From: Morella rubra
Lineage: Eukaryota; Streptophyta; Magnoliopsida; Fagales; Myricaceae
Length of the DNA: 64,000 bases
Reading direction: 5' to 3'
Assembly (NCBI GenBank): GCA_003952965.2
Contig: CM025854.1
Location: 11,291,588 to 11,355,587 of the forward strand
Each line of letters opens with the position of its first letter. Within the stretch, counting starts at the first letter, position 1. This document shows positions 34,501-46,601 of this stretch, piece by piece. A program made the position numbers and the translations under genes. Under the pieces are notes generated by a model. It was not told where the DNA came from. It saw only the letters and a program-made list of their open reading frames with translations, and did no database searches.

Positions 34501-37500
34501 AGCTCTGTGCATTACCTTCTTGCCTGTAACTTTCAACGTGTGATCAAACATACTTATATCATTGCAGATCACTTTTACACTGAGTCAATATCCTTTACCA
34601 GCGTCAATTCCATACAAGCATTCTGGCACCAAATAACACCTCTTCACAATCTCTGAATTTTGGATGAATAGATGATAACAGAGAAGTAATAAAGATGTCA
34701 AACCTGATTTTCTGAACACAGAAACATAGGCTACGCTGACTCCTGGCACTTCTTTATTATGGTTGTTTTGGTCATAACTAACACCAAAGCACAGAGCAAA
34801 AGACACAGCGAGATGGTGTTCAGCTGAATCTAAGACTTCCTTAGAGCCAGGTATTCTAAGAAAGATAGACAGTTGACCTATAATTTATACATCACACTAT
34901 CAAAATATGCAATCAATTCCACTATGCCACATTGGATAGTTGAAGAAAGCCACAAGGAGATTTGACCGGTATACAATTTCCTTTCTGATTCTCGCGCAAT
35001 CAGTAAGACTAATGGCTCCATCTGTCACCCTGTGACCCCCACTGCAACCCGAAGAAAAAACATTACCTCTGCCGCCCCACCCAACCCTCCCCCCCAGTTC
35101 ATACCTAACCTCAAGCTAGGAATTGAACCAAGGGGGCTTGCACCAAAGTTCTTTTTGGGAGGAAAAGGGGCATAAGTACTAAAGGATAAAAAAAACTAAA
35201 CAACAAGTAAAGGTTCCTTTCCTCCCCCCCCTTTTTTTGTGTCTGTGTCTGTGTGTGGTGAGGGGAAGGGGCGGGCATGGTCACCTGTCCCTCCACCTAT
35301 ATTAATCCATGGGACTCTAATTCTGCATGGGGAGATCAATCTTGTACTCCCACTGAAAGAAAAGAAAGAGCAAGTCAAAATAAAACCCAAAATCTAAAAG
35401 CTCCAATCAATTACAAAAAAGGGAAAGAGGTGTGATTAGTCGCTACCAATTGCACCGAATGCTAGAGTTATCTCATGAACATGGTTTTCAAAACACATGC
35501 CTAAGGTCCAAGCTGACCTATGATGCAGATGGAACTACACTCCAAGAACTTGATAGAAAAATTGTCCAAAATAATTTTGACATAAATTGAGGACTTCCAA
35601 AGAAGGGAAAAAAAATGAGTTTTTTAAATTGAAAAATGAACACACATCATTATGCATAAGACAAGTTAATCACTCCCAATCAAAATAGTTTTATCTATTT
35701 ATTGACTAGCGAAATTCAGAAACAAGGTATCAGTGCCTGTTCACTATTTTAGTTTGAAACCTGTGCTTTCAATTTGATTTCTAAGACCCGAGCTTTGGGA
35801 TCCGAATGCAAGACCTGGTTGACTTTTCTTACCTAAAAGAGACATAAAACAACTGACTTGGAATCGCGATATCTATTGTGAGTTTAGCTATAGTAAAAAA
35901 TAAAATGTCAGATGACCAAAAAACTAAAATGAAAAAAAGAAAAAGCAAAGGGTGGATGAAGGTGGAGAAACCCCATGGAGTGGTATCTCCTCTACCCCGT
36001 CCTGTGCTATGTAGGTGTGAAGTGGGAAGATTCCCTCACCATTCACCCTCGAGATGGAGGTGCAGGTTTTTGAGGAGGTGGATGGAGGATCCCCTCCACC
36101 ATGCCTCTACAGTAGAGGAGGCTGAGGGAATCCTCCACTCCCCTCCATTTTTTGTTTTCCTTTAACTTTTTTATTATTTTCTTACTTTATTTGCTTCTTT
36201 GTTTCAACTTCTGGTCTTCTAATGTGAAATTTTTATCTATAGCAAATCCACATTAAACATCAATAATTTTGAGTTAGTTTTTTCTTGTCCTTTTTTTGTC
36301 AGAAAAGCCACTACGGTCTTGCAGTCCTCATGTCATAAAGCACAAGTTCTATATCACCAAATTGATAGTACAAGTATCCAAAACCTTATAGTGAAAAAGA
36401 ATTGCTCCCTATTGCCCTCCTTCCAAGAGACTCCAACAAAGGCCTACAGAAGTTCACATGGCCAAAGGGTGAATCACTCTTTCAGATAATAAGAAAAGTT
36501 TGCTTATCAAATTGCAATTATATGTTTTGGTGCTACACATAGGCTCACAAGAAAGAAAACCTTGAAGTCAACCTGCACGTTAAACGTCTTTTCCATGCTA
36601 GGCTATACAAATTAAACTTTGCGAGTATTCAATCTGAAGCTGAATCACATAGTAACCTTCTATTTTGTATTTGAAGTTTAGCTTGCATTAGCAGCCATAT
36701 GAAACACCATGACCGACTACATAATAAAATACCAATTTAAGCGCACAAGCATTTGCAGAAAGTATACAACTCTTGCTATGCTGGGAGGCCTTTTGAAATG
36801 GGTGATTGGAAGAAATTGAGACATAAAGTGAAAACAATGTAAGCATGAGAAATAAATATGGTATGAAATCCACAAACATAAAAGCATAGTTTGCACATGC
36901 CCTCAAACTTACAAATGCAGAAATATCACCCAAACCCAACAATAGAATTGATTTTTTCAGTTTCCATCAATAAAAGACCAGGAGAGAACAGCAGTCTTTC
37001 CTTTCATTTAGCATTCAAAGACCAGGAGAGAGAAATGGTACCCTCTTAAATAAAATTCTCTAAAGACCACAACGAGATTGTCGAATACATGAATGGTTTC
37101 TCGGTGTGTCTATTTTGCTGGTTTACCAATTGCTGATTTGTGAATTGTCGGACTTAACCTGCCATATTGTATGGCAGGTTAAGTCCGACAAAGATTCCAT
37201 CACCCAATAAGTCAGTAATAGTTGGAGCTTTGGCACCGGGCACACAGCAAGAAGTAGCTCCGTCAACACAGCTCTAGGCACACGCAACATTATCAACAAA
37301 AATTCCTTCATCTTCTCAATTCCACCCTCTTTATTATTTCTTATTTTTCTTTTTTGTATAGGAGTGGTGATGGAAACCTGAATGGAATGAGCAAGAAGTG
37401 AAGTAGAAATTGCAACAAAAAAATCCACTTAGCACTAGAATGCACCACAAATTCCACTTACAGTGGGAAGTAGCACAGCATAAACTAACCCCCCGCCCCC

Positions 37501-39118
37501 CTTTTTTTCTCCTCGCTTTTCGTCGCAAGTTAACTCTATTTCAATACTTTCTTCAAAGGCTCATATAATTACGTAAATTAGCCATACACCACTATCCAAA
37601 TAAATACTATCCACTCTCCATAAACTGCCCATTATCTCAAAAGAAACTAACCAAAAATACAAACTACCCACCCCAGTTCACAATGTGGCCCATCACTAAC
37701 TCCCTTCAAGATAAGCATTAGCTTCCAAAATCAAAGTGACTGAAGTGCACCACTTGTTCTCGGCCCTTTCCAAAAGGCAACAGATATTTCTCAAGCCAAA
37801 GCTACCCTTGCTCAACTGATAGCTAAGAAAAGTTCTCCATCAAGCTCCAACTCGACTGATAGCTAATTGATAAAAACCAATTAGCTGATTGTGATGTTTG
37901 ACTTCGAGAGCTATCATTTGCATTAATAATTTCACTTGGTTTTACTTCGATTGATGACGGTATGAATGGAATAGGGAACATTCGAAGTAAAAAGGGAACC
38001 AAAAAAATTCCACTTGGGCCTGGAATGCACCACAAATTTCACTTGGAGCAGGAAAAACGACAGTACAAATCCTGTTTTAATACTTGAGATTTGCATTCTA
38101 TTTGAATAAATTACTACAAAGACTCTACAATAACATGACTTAACTAGCAACTAGTAAAAACCAGTCGCCAATACAAACTAGCCCACTCTCACTTCACATG
38201 CGTGGCCAATCAAAATTTGTATTGAGGCCCATCATAATACTAATGTGTATCTTGCGAGTAACGAATGGGAAAATAAGTAATTATCAAAAAAAAACGAAGG
38301 GGAAAAAAAGTGAAAACAAGAACCAAACTACTGCATCCACGAATCTCCTATCCAACCCTGGCATAGTTTTAGACTCCAAACCTGTATGCTTGTCTTGTTC
38401 TCAGCTGCCACGTTACATGCAAGTCATTAACTAAAAATCTTCACATTTTGATGTACCGGCTGATGATTAGACGAGGAAATAAAGAAAGAGATCCATATGC
38501 GAGAAACCAAATGATTAGTTCTGAACCAAAAAAAAAAGACTAAAGAGATTGAAATAACCAGAAAAGGTATTGCTCATATGACAATGGCCACAATGGCTAC
38601 CTCTTAACATATAGATCAAACAAGAGACATCAGAAAAAGGCACCGTGATTTTTAACCCAAGGAAAAGGAAAAGAAGAGAAAAGAATAAAATTGTCTCGTT
38701 CCTACTGTTTGGTTGGTAAATAAGATATGGATAGAAAATTAATTAAAAGAACAAAAGCTACCACGAATATCTTTTCTTAGTTTCCCTCGTTAAAAGCGAA
38801 CCGAATGGCGCGTGATCTCTCAGAGTAACACAAGAACTCCAAGCAAATAAAATCTGAAATCACGATTCAATATGCAGAAAGAAAGGTTGACCGTACCTGA
38901 GGGGAGAACAAGATGGGGGATCGAGAACGTCCGGGGCTCTGAAGAGGAGTGTTGTTCCCCATTGAATCCGATGAACCCACGCGCCGCGGCAGACGCGAAT
39001 TCGGAAGTTCGTTGTAACCAGCCCCGGGTTCACCGTTGGATCTCTGTCCCGATAACGGATCATCATCGTCCCTCCCAATCCCATCGCCTCCTTCTTCTCT
39101 ACCGCTGGCGTTTCCCAT
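31537..39118 (-). CDS. KINB1: SnRK1 beta regulatory subunit (KINbeta1-like), four exons
   Basis: Coding exons on the minus strand: 38897-39118, 32753-32928, 32463-32625 and 31537-31854. All junctions are GT-AG, and the phases add up to an intact 292-residue protein. This subunit is the scaffold of the plant SNF1-related kinase complex, linking the catalytic alpha and gamma subunits and directing the complex to membranes or carbohydrate. The start MGNASGREE has Gly2 for N-myristoylation. Exon 1 is Ser/Arg/Gly-rich and ends SPILFSPQ. The CBM48 glycogen-binding module spans about residues 105-187 (TMITWNYGGN, VVEGSWDNW, SGIYHYKFIVDGE). The AMPK-beta C-terminal interaction domain is about 200-292 (EPVAVPPHLHLTVLG, QHVVLNHVF, VTVVLYKPLKR at the end). 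Length fits Arabidopsis KINbeta1 (about 283) better than the short KINbeta3 class. Intron 1 is nearly 6 kb. Confidence 0.95.
33829..33861 (-). other. G-quadruplex-prone tract in intron 1
   Basis: The plus strand shows four to five C-runs of 3-5 separated by single T (33837-33861). The transcribed-sense minus strand therefore carries GGG-A-GGGGG-A-GGGGG-A-GGGGG-A-GGG with one-base loops, plus a further GGGG run. Confidence 0.85.
37146..37190. repeat. Perfect 21-bp hairpin with a 3-base loop
   Basis: The arm TGTCGGACTTAACCTGCCAT+A at 37146-37166 is followed by TTG and its exact reverse complement at 37170-37190. All 21 positions pair. Confidence 0.95.
37362..38240. repeat. Diverged direct repeat in intron 1
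   Basis: Two stretches about 0.6 kb apart share the succession GAATGGAAT...AAAATTCCACTT...GAATGCACCACAAATT.CACTT, then a region ending near TACAAACTA. The first is about 37362-37690 and the second about 37955-38240. They are probably two old copies of one non-autonomous element. Confidence 0.5.
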
Positions 39119-39360
39119 CGCCCCTTTGCAGAAACTCTCACAGATCCACGAGGATACAAATAAATATTACAGTCTATATTTCACGTAAAATATAGGTATA
39201 AAATCACAGCGGAGAGAGAGAGAATTGAAATGCAGGTGGAAAAGGTAGTTGCAGCGTGGTGGCGGGCTGCAGGAACTAGTTCTACTATGCGATTATGTAA
39301 AGGACGCCGATATTGAGATTATTTACTAGAATTGACACTGCTGGCGTGCGTAGAGAGAGG
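39119..39360 (-). promoter_or_regulatory. 5' leader and proximal promoter of the SnRK1 beta gene
   Basis: Directly upstream of the ATG (minus sense) lie an AC-rich leader and a CT-rich run (complement of GGAGAGAGAGAGA at 39211). Pyrimidine patches of this type are common near plant transcription starts. No unambiguous TATA box could be fixed. Confidence 0.4.
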
Positions 39361-39670
39361 TGTCGCTCCGGTTCTTTGATCAGACACCCCCTAAATTTAT
39401 TTCCAGACAGGAGGAGAAATCCACGAGTGGATAAGCCTCTCAACTAATTGAGTACAATTATAATCTTCCCATTTGTGTTACCCCCACGCGCCGTTTTTTT
39501 GTCTGAGCGTGTTTGCTGGGTACATTTTTTGGAGCTCATCGCACGGTTGCTGTTGCTTGTCATTTAGCGAGTTGGGCGTCGTCCCATTCGTTAGCGTAAC
39601 ACATATCTGATTATGGACGGAGATAGGACGTGGATTTCTTGCTATTCTAGTTATACTGTGTAATTTAAAA
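39361..39670. other. Intergenic, no gene seen
   Basis: Short spacer with no open frame of substance between the kinase subunit promoter and the first 106-bp foldback. Confidence 0.4.
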
Positions 39671-39776
39671 AGAGATAGATATAATAAATAGACCATATTG
39701 TAGAATCTATGATATTTGAAACTTTACATAAATAACATTAAATAGTATAAAATCTACCTATTGTATTTATCTCTCT
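39671..39776. repeat. 106-bp foldback element, left copy
   Basis: It starts AGAGATAGATATAATAAATA and ends in the inverse (TATTGTATTTATCTCTCT), an imperfect terminal inverted repeat. It is the same length as, and similar throughout to, the unit at 49703-49808 (shared core ACATTAAATAGT / GCATTAAATAGT). Confidence 0.7.
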
Positions 39777-39863
39777 CCGAATTATTTGGACAGTAAATTG
39801 TAGAGGATCTTGATTCGAGATTTTCTGTAATTTTCTGCGCAATTAGATAGTGCAATTTGGAGA

Positions 39864-41075
39864 TATAAGTATAAATAATAACCCAAGAGAATGGGTGAAT
39901 TGAGTTTTAATAAATTTTAAAAACTTTTTCAAGTTAATTTAAACAGTATAATGGTAAAGCATAGAACACAACAAGAAGAGATATGAGTAAGTAAAAAAAA
40001 GAGATGGAGTTAAAGAGATGACACCGTAATTTTAGGTGGTTCGGCCAACTCTTGCCTACGTCCACCCCCAAGGCTATTTACTTCCTTGGGCTTCTTTTCA
40101 CTATTCTTCAAATAGCAAATACACCTTAGCTTCTGGGGTGCTAAGGAACCTTTACAAAACGTTTTTCAAGCTCACGCTTCAACTCTCTTCACAAATCCCA
40201 AAACCAAGGGATTTCTTCTACCCACACGAGTAGGACCAGTGTTTACCCAACACTCAAGTGGTTTATAAAGGATGGGTACAAAGGAAGATCAAAGAATGGC
40301 TTTTAAAGCTGAATATACAAGTATAAAGCACAAAGCAGTGCAATAAGACAGATCTCAGTAGAAAGCTGAAGTTTGGCAGAGGAATCGCAAGCTTTCTTGG
40401 TAGGTGTGGTCTTTTCTCTTCTTCAAAGCACTTTCTCTCTCTAGAAGTTAGGTCGTAGAATAATTGCAAAGTCTATGCGTACGATTCTCTCTTTCTTCTC
40501 TTTTTCTTCTGGTATTTAAATCTTCTTGACTTCAACGGTCATCAAAGCTAGCAAGAAGGACCGTTGGAGAGGCGCTCACGTCATTTGAAAGTGATTTGAA
40601 GGTTCTGACAAATATTCAAAATTTTTATTAAACCCGTGGCATGTGTTGACATATGGTTAACATGTGTTGACACATCAAAAATTAAACTGGAGTTGAGCTC
40701 TCAGGAGTCAGTGCAATGTGTCGACACTTGTCTTGGTCTGGAAAAGATGTCTCAGGTGTAAATGCAATGTGTTGACACTATGTTTAATGTGTCGACACTT
40801 ACAAGTGCTAGAGAGAAAATCAGCAACTTTAAAGCGTCCAAACCATTCCAAAACCTTTTAAACACCTACAAAGGGAAAAAAATTGATCTTATCAACTTGT
40901 GTAATGGTGTTCAAGTCCTCTTATAAGCATTTTAGATAGAGAAATACGATCTTTTGAAACATATTTTTTAGAAAAGAGGATTGACAATATAAAATCTAAA
41001 AGTCTTCAAAACTTAGAATTTTTGTTATCATCAAAATCAAAATAGATTGTTTTGCAAAACAACCTTGGGCTAACA
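39864..41075 (-). repeat. 3' LTR of the copia element
   Basis: 1212 bp. It pairs with 48496-49700 along its whole length (for example ACCGTAATTTTAGGTGGTTC in both). The inner end is intact (CTAACA), but the outer terminus reads TA where TG is expected. Confidence 0.93.
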
Positions 41076-41090
41076 ATCTCCCCTTTTTTA
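41076..41090 (-). other. Polypurine tract of the copia element
   Basis: The minus strand reads TAAAAAAGGGGAGAT directly before the 3' LTR, the usual primer for plus-strand DNA synthesis in LTR elements. Confidence 0.85.
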
Positions 41091-41599
41091 TGATGACAAA
41101 ACCATTTTAAAAACGACAATTTGCTAACAAATAAAAAAGCTCCCCCCGAGAACAAGCAGGAGTTTTTCATGACATTTTTAGCAAAAAGGACTTTGAGATT
41201 TTACAAAAATTTTGCAAGAGTTTCCTTTGTAAATGGAGGTTTCCCAAAATTTAAAAACATGAAAGAGCACTTCTAAACCTTTCTCCAAACCCCCAAACTT
41301 CCAATATACCAACAGAACACAAGACTTCATATTTTGAGATTGAGAGTTAAGAATACTACCTGTAAAGCAAGTCTCAATTTTCACAATGAAGTGCAAAGAG
41401 ATAAGCACTTCTCAAATTCTTATAGATACCAATGAGATAATCAATAGATATAAGCAAAATCAAATAATCCATTGAAGACAAATAAATACTGAGATATTCA
41501 TTAGAAACTGGCAAGTCAAAAGTTCAGCCAAAACAATGATTACAAGGCATATAGAGGACAAACTAAGATAAGTACAAAAATGAGAATGTCCTTTATAAG

Positions 41600-43215
41600 A
41601 GCTAGGAAGTCAGCAATACACTAAACTTCTCCCCCTTTGGCATCATCAAAAAAAAATAGGATAAGGGGAAGGTCAAGGGTAGGAGGAGTAGGGTCAAAGG
41701 AAATGTTTGGGTTTCTTGATAGAAGGAGGAGGATGCTTGATCTCAAATTTCTTCAGCCATTCCATCCAAGTCGTGGAGAACCAATACGTCCACTTCAGTA
41801 CATGAGGACGAAGATTACGATCAGAATCCATACTTCTGTGGCCTGAACAACATCCTCAGCTGATTTTTGCACAAAGTCTGAAGCTCAGCAGAGGTGGCTT
41901 TGAATTCATTAACAGTATCTTGAATCACATTGCTAGCCACATGGATGCTATTGTTGACTTGGTGCTCGAGAGCCTCATATCCTTATCAAAGTACCAAAGC
42001 GCTCAGTATGAGCGGTGAGCAGCTTTTTAATATCTTCAAACCTGTTTTCATACTGGTGACCATAGTCCTTTAGAGTCTGACCCAATCTCTTCTGTTCTTC
42101 CTTTTTTTTCATCATGGAAGCTTCAAGGGAATTTAACGAGGCTCATGAGAACTACCAGCGACCCTCCTGAGAAATATCCAATCGGGGGAGGAGAAACAGA
42201 AAGAAGAGTGTTCTCACCCATAGGTGTTCGAGTCCCCATGGGAGTTCTTGCAGTTTCTTCCTCTTCCTCATCTTCACCCTCTTCTTCAGAATCTGAACCC
42301 CTTTCTCTTCCTTTTTGAGGTGTCACCACACCTTTCTAACCATTCTCCATCCTCATTTTGCAAAAACCCATCAACCTAAGGTTTTCTTGTTATACTCCTT
42401 AGATTCTTTGGGTTTTTCTCTAACTTCCCCAGTCATATCAACCTCAAGGGCATGAAACATGTGAGTAAAAACATCCCATAAGGGAGTCCTTGTTTCTTCT
42501 TTTCAGTGGCAGCTTTCATATGGTTGAGCATTAAGTGACCAAGGTTCAAACGTGTGCGAGTAACCAAGCAGTACATTACAAATAATTCTAGGAAAGTAAT
42601 GTACTCAAATTTTCAGTCCTTTGGCAAAATAATATTACAAACCATATGATGTAAGATCCTTCTATGTATTGACAGATCACTGGCAGTGGGTCTAATCACT
42701 TCATTAAGGGTTGGATTATCCAACACAACCTTAAGAATGTCTATGGCTCAACTTCAGACATACCCAACCATCCATAGGCATCAAAGAACTTCTTTCCACC
42801 ATTAGGGGCAGAGGCCAAAGCATTCAACGAAGCAACTGACATATCAAGTTGTTTGCCATTCACATAGCTGTTGGCATCATCAGATGTTGAATATTGAAAG
42901 TTTGCATAAACCAACTTCACCAAATAAACATAACAATCCACTTTCAAATTCACAAAAACACTCAATCCCTGATATTCAAACATCTCTTTAAAATCAAACT
43001 CATTTTCACTAAACCATTTAAAATCTGCCCAACGACCAGCAATGACCTTTCGGTTTCTATAATCTTGAACAAAATGATTTTTGCATAGCCCTGACCTGTA
43101 AATGCCTGCCTCTGGAGTAGGAGCGGGTTCCTCAGTGCTTCTCCCTTTCTTCCGTGTCCTTGAACTGATAGAGGTGGGCGTTTGATGAGCGGGACGCTTG
43201 AGCGGCTGAAGACAT
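41600..43215 (-). pseudogene. Extra ORF in envelope position (putative plant transposon protein)
   Basis: It starts near MSSAAQASRSS at 43215 and shifts frame within 40 codons. The next part carries YRNRKVIAGRWADFKWF, then VFVNLKVDCYVYLVKLVYAN and VNGKQLDMSVASLNALA (42741-42983). The tail has RTRLNLGHLMLNHM and a coiled-coil-like stretch near 42000-42120. This resembles the plant transposon protein domain found after pol in SIRE elements. A role as an envelope is only a hypothesis for the family, and no signal peptide or membrane helix is evident here. Confidence 0.6.
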
Positions 43216-43757
43216 CACGGCAGAGGTGAGGCGAGGAGTTTAAAGGCTGTCGGCGGTGAAATTTTTGAACCGGGCAGTGGGTAAATGAGATTTGTGAGGG
43301 AAGAGAGAAAATGGCACCGTTTGGGGGAGAAATAGGGTTCTGTTAGTTGGAGGGAAGATAAGTGCCGACCCTAGCCCTAAAGAGTATTAATAAGACACGC
43401 GTGCCCCCATTTTTAAAAACACTGAACTCGAAAGATGTGTCAACACATTGAACCAAGTGTCGACACATTGCACATGTTCCTGAATGTATTTTTAAAGGGG
43501 CTCTGGGAAGGAAAGCTTGTGTGTTGACACATTGATTTATGGTGTCAACACATACTTCCTTAGTGCAAACTGCCATGAAAACCAGAAGTGTTGACACTTG
43601 TTTTACCAAGTGTTGACACATGCCAAGCAAAAAGAATACATACAATATTTCACAAGGAATAAGCAAATGATTATAATAGAAACGAATAGAGAGCAACTTA
43701 AATACAAATCAAAATGTCCAATGTACTCAATAACATAATTAATAGCACAAAACCAAT

Positions 43758-44403
43758 TTAATCCGAAGGAAATCTCATTCCAATTTCTTGACGAATAAAG
43801 CAAAATCTATCCTCATTAAGGGGTTTTGTGAAAATATCCGCCAATTGAAGTCGGTATTTACAACTCAAGAATAATATCCCCTTTTTGAGCATGATCTCGA
43901 ATAAAATGATGCTTAATCTCATATGTTTTGTCCTAGAGTGCTGAATTGGATTTTTTGTAAGATTAATCGCACTGGTGTTGTCACATTTTATTGGGATGAG
44001 AGAATAATAAAGATTAAAATCTTCCAACTGTTGTTTCATCCACAATACTTGTGCACAACAATTGCCCACGACAATATACTCGCTTCGTGGTTGATAGAGC
44101 CACGAAATTTTGTTTCTTACAAACCAAGAGACTAGTGAGGGTCCAAGAAATTGACATGCACCACTAGTACTCTTTCTATCAATTTTACACCTGCATAATC
44201 CGCATCCGAGTATCCTTGTAAATTAAATTCAACACTTTTGGGATAAAACAAACCAAGATTTTGAGTGCCAACAAGATATCTAAAATCCTTTTAACTGCAA
44301 GGAGATGAGATTCCTTAGGACAAGATTGAAATCTAGCACACATGCATACACTAAACATTATATCAGGTCTACTAGCGGTAAGATAGAGTAAGGAGCCAAT
44401 CAT
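43758..44403 (-). pseudogene. copia RNase H region
   Basis: The upstream piece 44185-44403 has MIGSLLYLTASRPDI, the conserved end of the copia RT region. The downstream piece 43758-44069 carries CDNTSAINLTKNPIQHSRTKH and LADIFTKPL, the standard copia RNase H C-terminus. A frameshift lies between them. Confidence 0.88.
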
Positions 44404-44466
44404 ACCTCGTATTTTGTTTGGTCTACATCCTTACCTTTCTCATCCTTTTCCATTTTTTAGATGGAC

Positions 44467-45130
44467 TCATAGGTGTGCTAATAGGTTTTGAGTTGTCCAT
44501 ACTAAATCTTTTGAGGAGGTCTCTTGTATATTTTGCTTGATTGATGAAGATGCCCTCATTGCTTTGTTTGATTTGAAGCCAAGAAAATAGTTCAATTCTC
44601 CCATGAGGCTCATCTCAAATTCACCTTGCATGACTTGAGAAAATTCTTGACACAAAGATTCATTAGTAGATCCAAAAATAATGTCATCAACATATATTTG
44701 AACCGTTAACAATTCATTTTCTTTTTCTTTGGTGAAAAGAGTAGTATCAATTTTACCTCGTGAAAACCATTTTCAATAAGAAAAGAACTTAAACGTTCAT
44801 ACCATGCTCGAGGTGCTTGTTTCAAGCCATAAAGTGCTTTGTGAGCTTGTACACATGATTGAAAGCTTTTCATCTTCAAAGCCAGGTGGTTGCTCAACAT
44901 ATACTTCCTCCGAAAGGAATCCATTTAGAAATGCGCTTTTCACATCCATTTGAAAGAATTTAAAATCTTTATAACAAGCGAAAGCGAGTAACATGCGAAT
45001 AGATTCTAAACGAGCAACGGGAGCAAAGGTTTCATCAAAATCAATTCCCTCTTCTTGATTGTAACCTTGGGCTACCAATCTTGCCTTGTTCCTCACTACA
45101 ATCCCGGATTCATCCATTTGTTTCTAAAAC
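44467..45130 (-). pseudogene. copia reverse transcriptase
   Basis: Three overlapping frames give [54 protein letters not shown] and the catalytic QIYVDDIIFGSTN. Together these are an almost complete copia RT, broken by at least two frameshifts. The YVDD active site is intact. Confidence 0.92.
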
Positions 45131-45396
45131 CCATTTTGTACAAATAATTGGATAATCCTTGGGTCTAGGAACTAGATGTCATACTTGATTTTTCTCAAAT
45201 TGTTTTAACTCTTCTTCCATAGCATGGATCCAACTTTCATCATCTTTAGCCTCAAGAAATTTTTAGGCTCAAGTTGAGAAAGTAAGGCAAAATTATTAGC
45301 TTGGTTAAAAGAAGAGCGAGTGCTTACCCTTTCTCAACATTACCAATAATTTGCTGAAGAGGATGACTCTTGATGTATCTCCAAGACTTCGGTAGA

Positions 45397-46597
45397 TCAT
45401 TGTTGACCTTCTTCTTGTGATTCTTGAGATGCTTGATCTTGTACATGTGTTTCTTCCTTATCTTCATTTATAGCAAGTTTCTCAACCTCTTTGTCAAGAT
45501 CTATAACATCTTCATTATTTCTTTTCACAAGATTGTTAGATTCATAAAAAACAATGTGAACTGATTCTTCAACAACCAAAGTATGTTTATTGAAAACACG
45601 ATAAGCTTTACTAGAAGTTGAATAGCCAAGAAATATACCTTCATCCGCTTTTGCATCAAACTTACCCAAATTGTCCTTGTTGTTGTTGAGCACAAAGCAT
45701 TTGCATCCAAAACATGAAGTAACCAATGTTGGGTTTTCTATCATTCCATAGCTCATATGGGGTTTTCTTAAGAATAGGTCTAATCATGCAACGGTTCATA
45801 ACATAGCAACTTGTGCTAACTGCTTCAGCCCAAAAGTAATCAGGCAAGTTGTTTTCACATAGCAAGGTTCTAGCCATTTCTTCAAGAGTCCTATTCTTCC
45901 TCTCTACAACACCATTTTGTTGAGGAGTTCTAGGAGCCGAGAAGTTATGGTTAATACCATTTTCACCACAAAACTTTTCAAAGGAGGAATTTTCAAATTC
46001 TTTTCCATGATCACTCCTTATGCTAGAAATAGCAAAACTTTTTCATTTTGAATTCTCTTGCTAAGTTTTTCAAAAGCATGAAAAGCCTCATCTTTATGAG
46101 CTAGGAATATAACCCATGTGAATCTACTGAAATCATCAACAACAACAAAGCCATAACGTTTGCCACCCAAACTCAATGTTCGGGTTGGACCAAATAAGTC
46201 CATGTGTAGAAGTTGAAGTGGCTAGAAGTGGACATCACATTTTTGGGCTTAAAAGAGGTTTTGGTTTGTTTGCCTTTTTGACAAGCTGCACAAATTTTGT
46301 CTTTTTCAAAAGAAAGATTAGGCAAACCCGAAACAAGATTTTTTTTCTAGCTAATTTTGAAATCAAGTCCATGCTTGCATGAGCAAGCCTTCTATGCCAC
46401 AACCAACTATCCTTGTCATTTAGAGCTGAAAGACATTTAATGTTTTCTAAGGAGATGCTCTCTAAATGAACAATGTACACATTTTCAAATCTATGTCCAA
46501 CAAACAAGACTTTCTTGCTTTCAATATTCTCAACAAGACATATTGATGATTCAAAAATGACTTGGTTTCCCTTGTCACATAATTGACTAATACTCAA
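45397..46597 (-). pseudogene. copia integrase
   Basis: The N-terminal pre-integrase domain (46235-46597) has DSWLWHRRLAHASMDLISKL and a shifted zinc-binding CxxC. The catalytic core starts MDLFGPTRTLSLGGKRYGFV with VVDDFSRFTWV (46018-46203). The C-terminal part has RTLLCENNLPDYFWAEAV and CKCFVLNNNKDNLGKFD. Several frameshifts are present. Confidence 0.9.
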
Positions 46598-46601
46598 GAG
46601 A

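Larger units (their letters stand above)
32929..38896 (-). other. Long first intron of the SnRK1 beta gene
   Basis: 5968 bases between exon 1 and exon 2. It contains a G-quadruplex-prone tract, a perfect 21-bp-arm hairpin, a diverged direct repeat (37362-38240) and an inverted-repeat-rich patch at 35990-36150 (CTCTACAGTAGAG palindrome). No inserted gene was recognised. Confidence 0.75.

Noticed and set aside
35990..36165. Purine/pyrimidine-rich patch with inverted repeats, considered as a gene
   Set aside because: Repeated GGAGG/CCTCC words explain the open frame. It lies in the SnRK1 beta intron and lacks homology.
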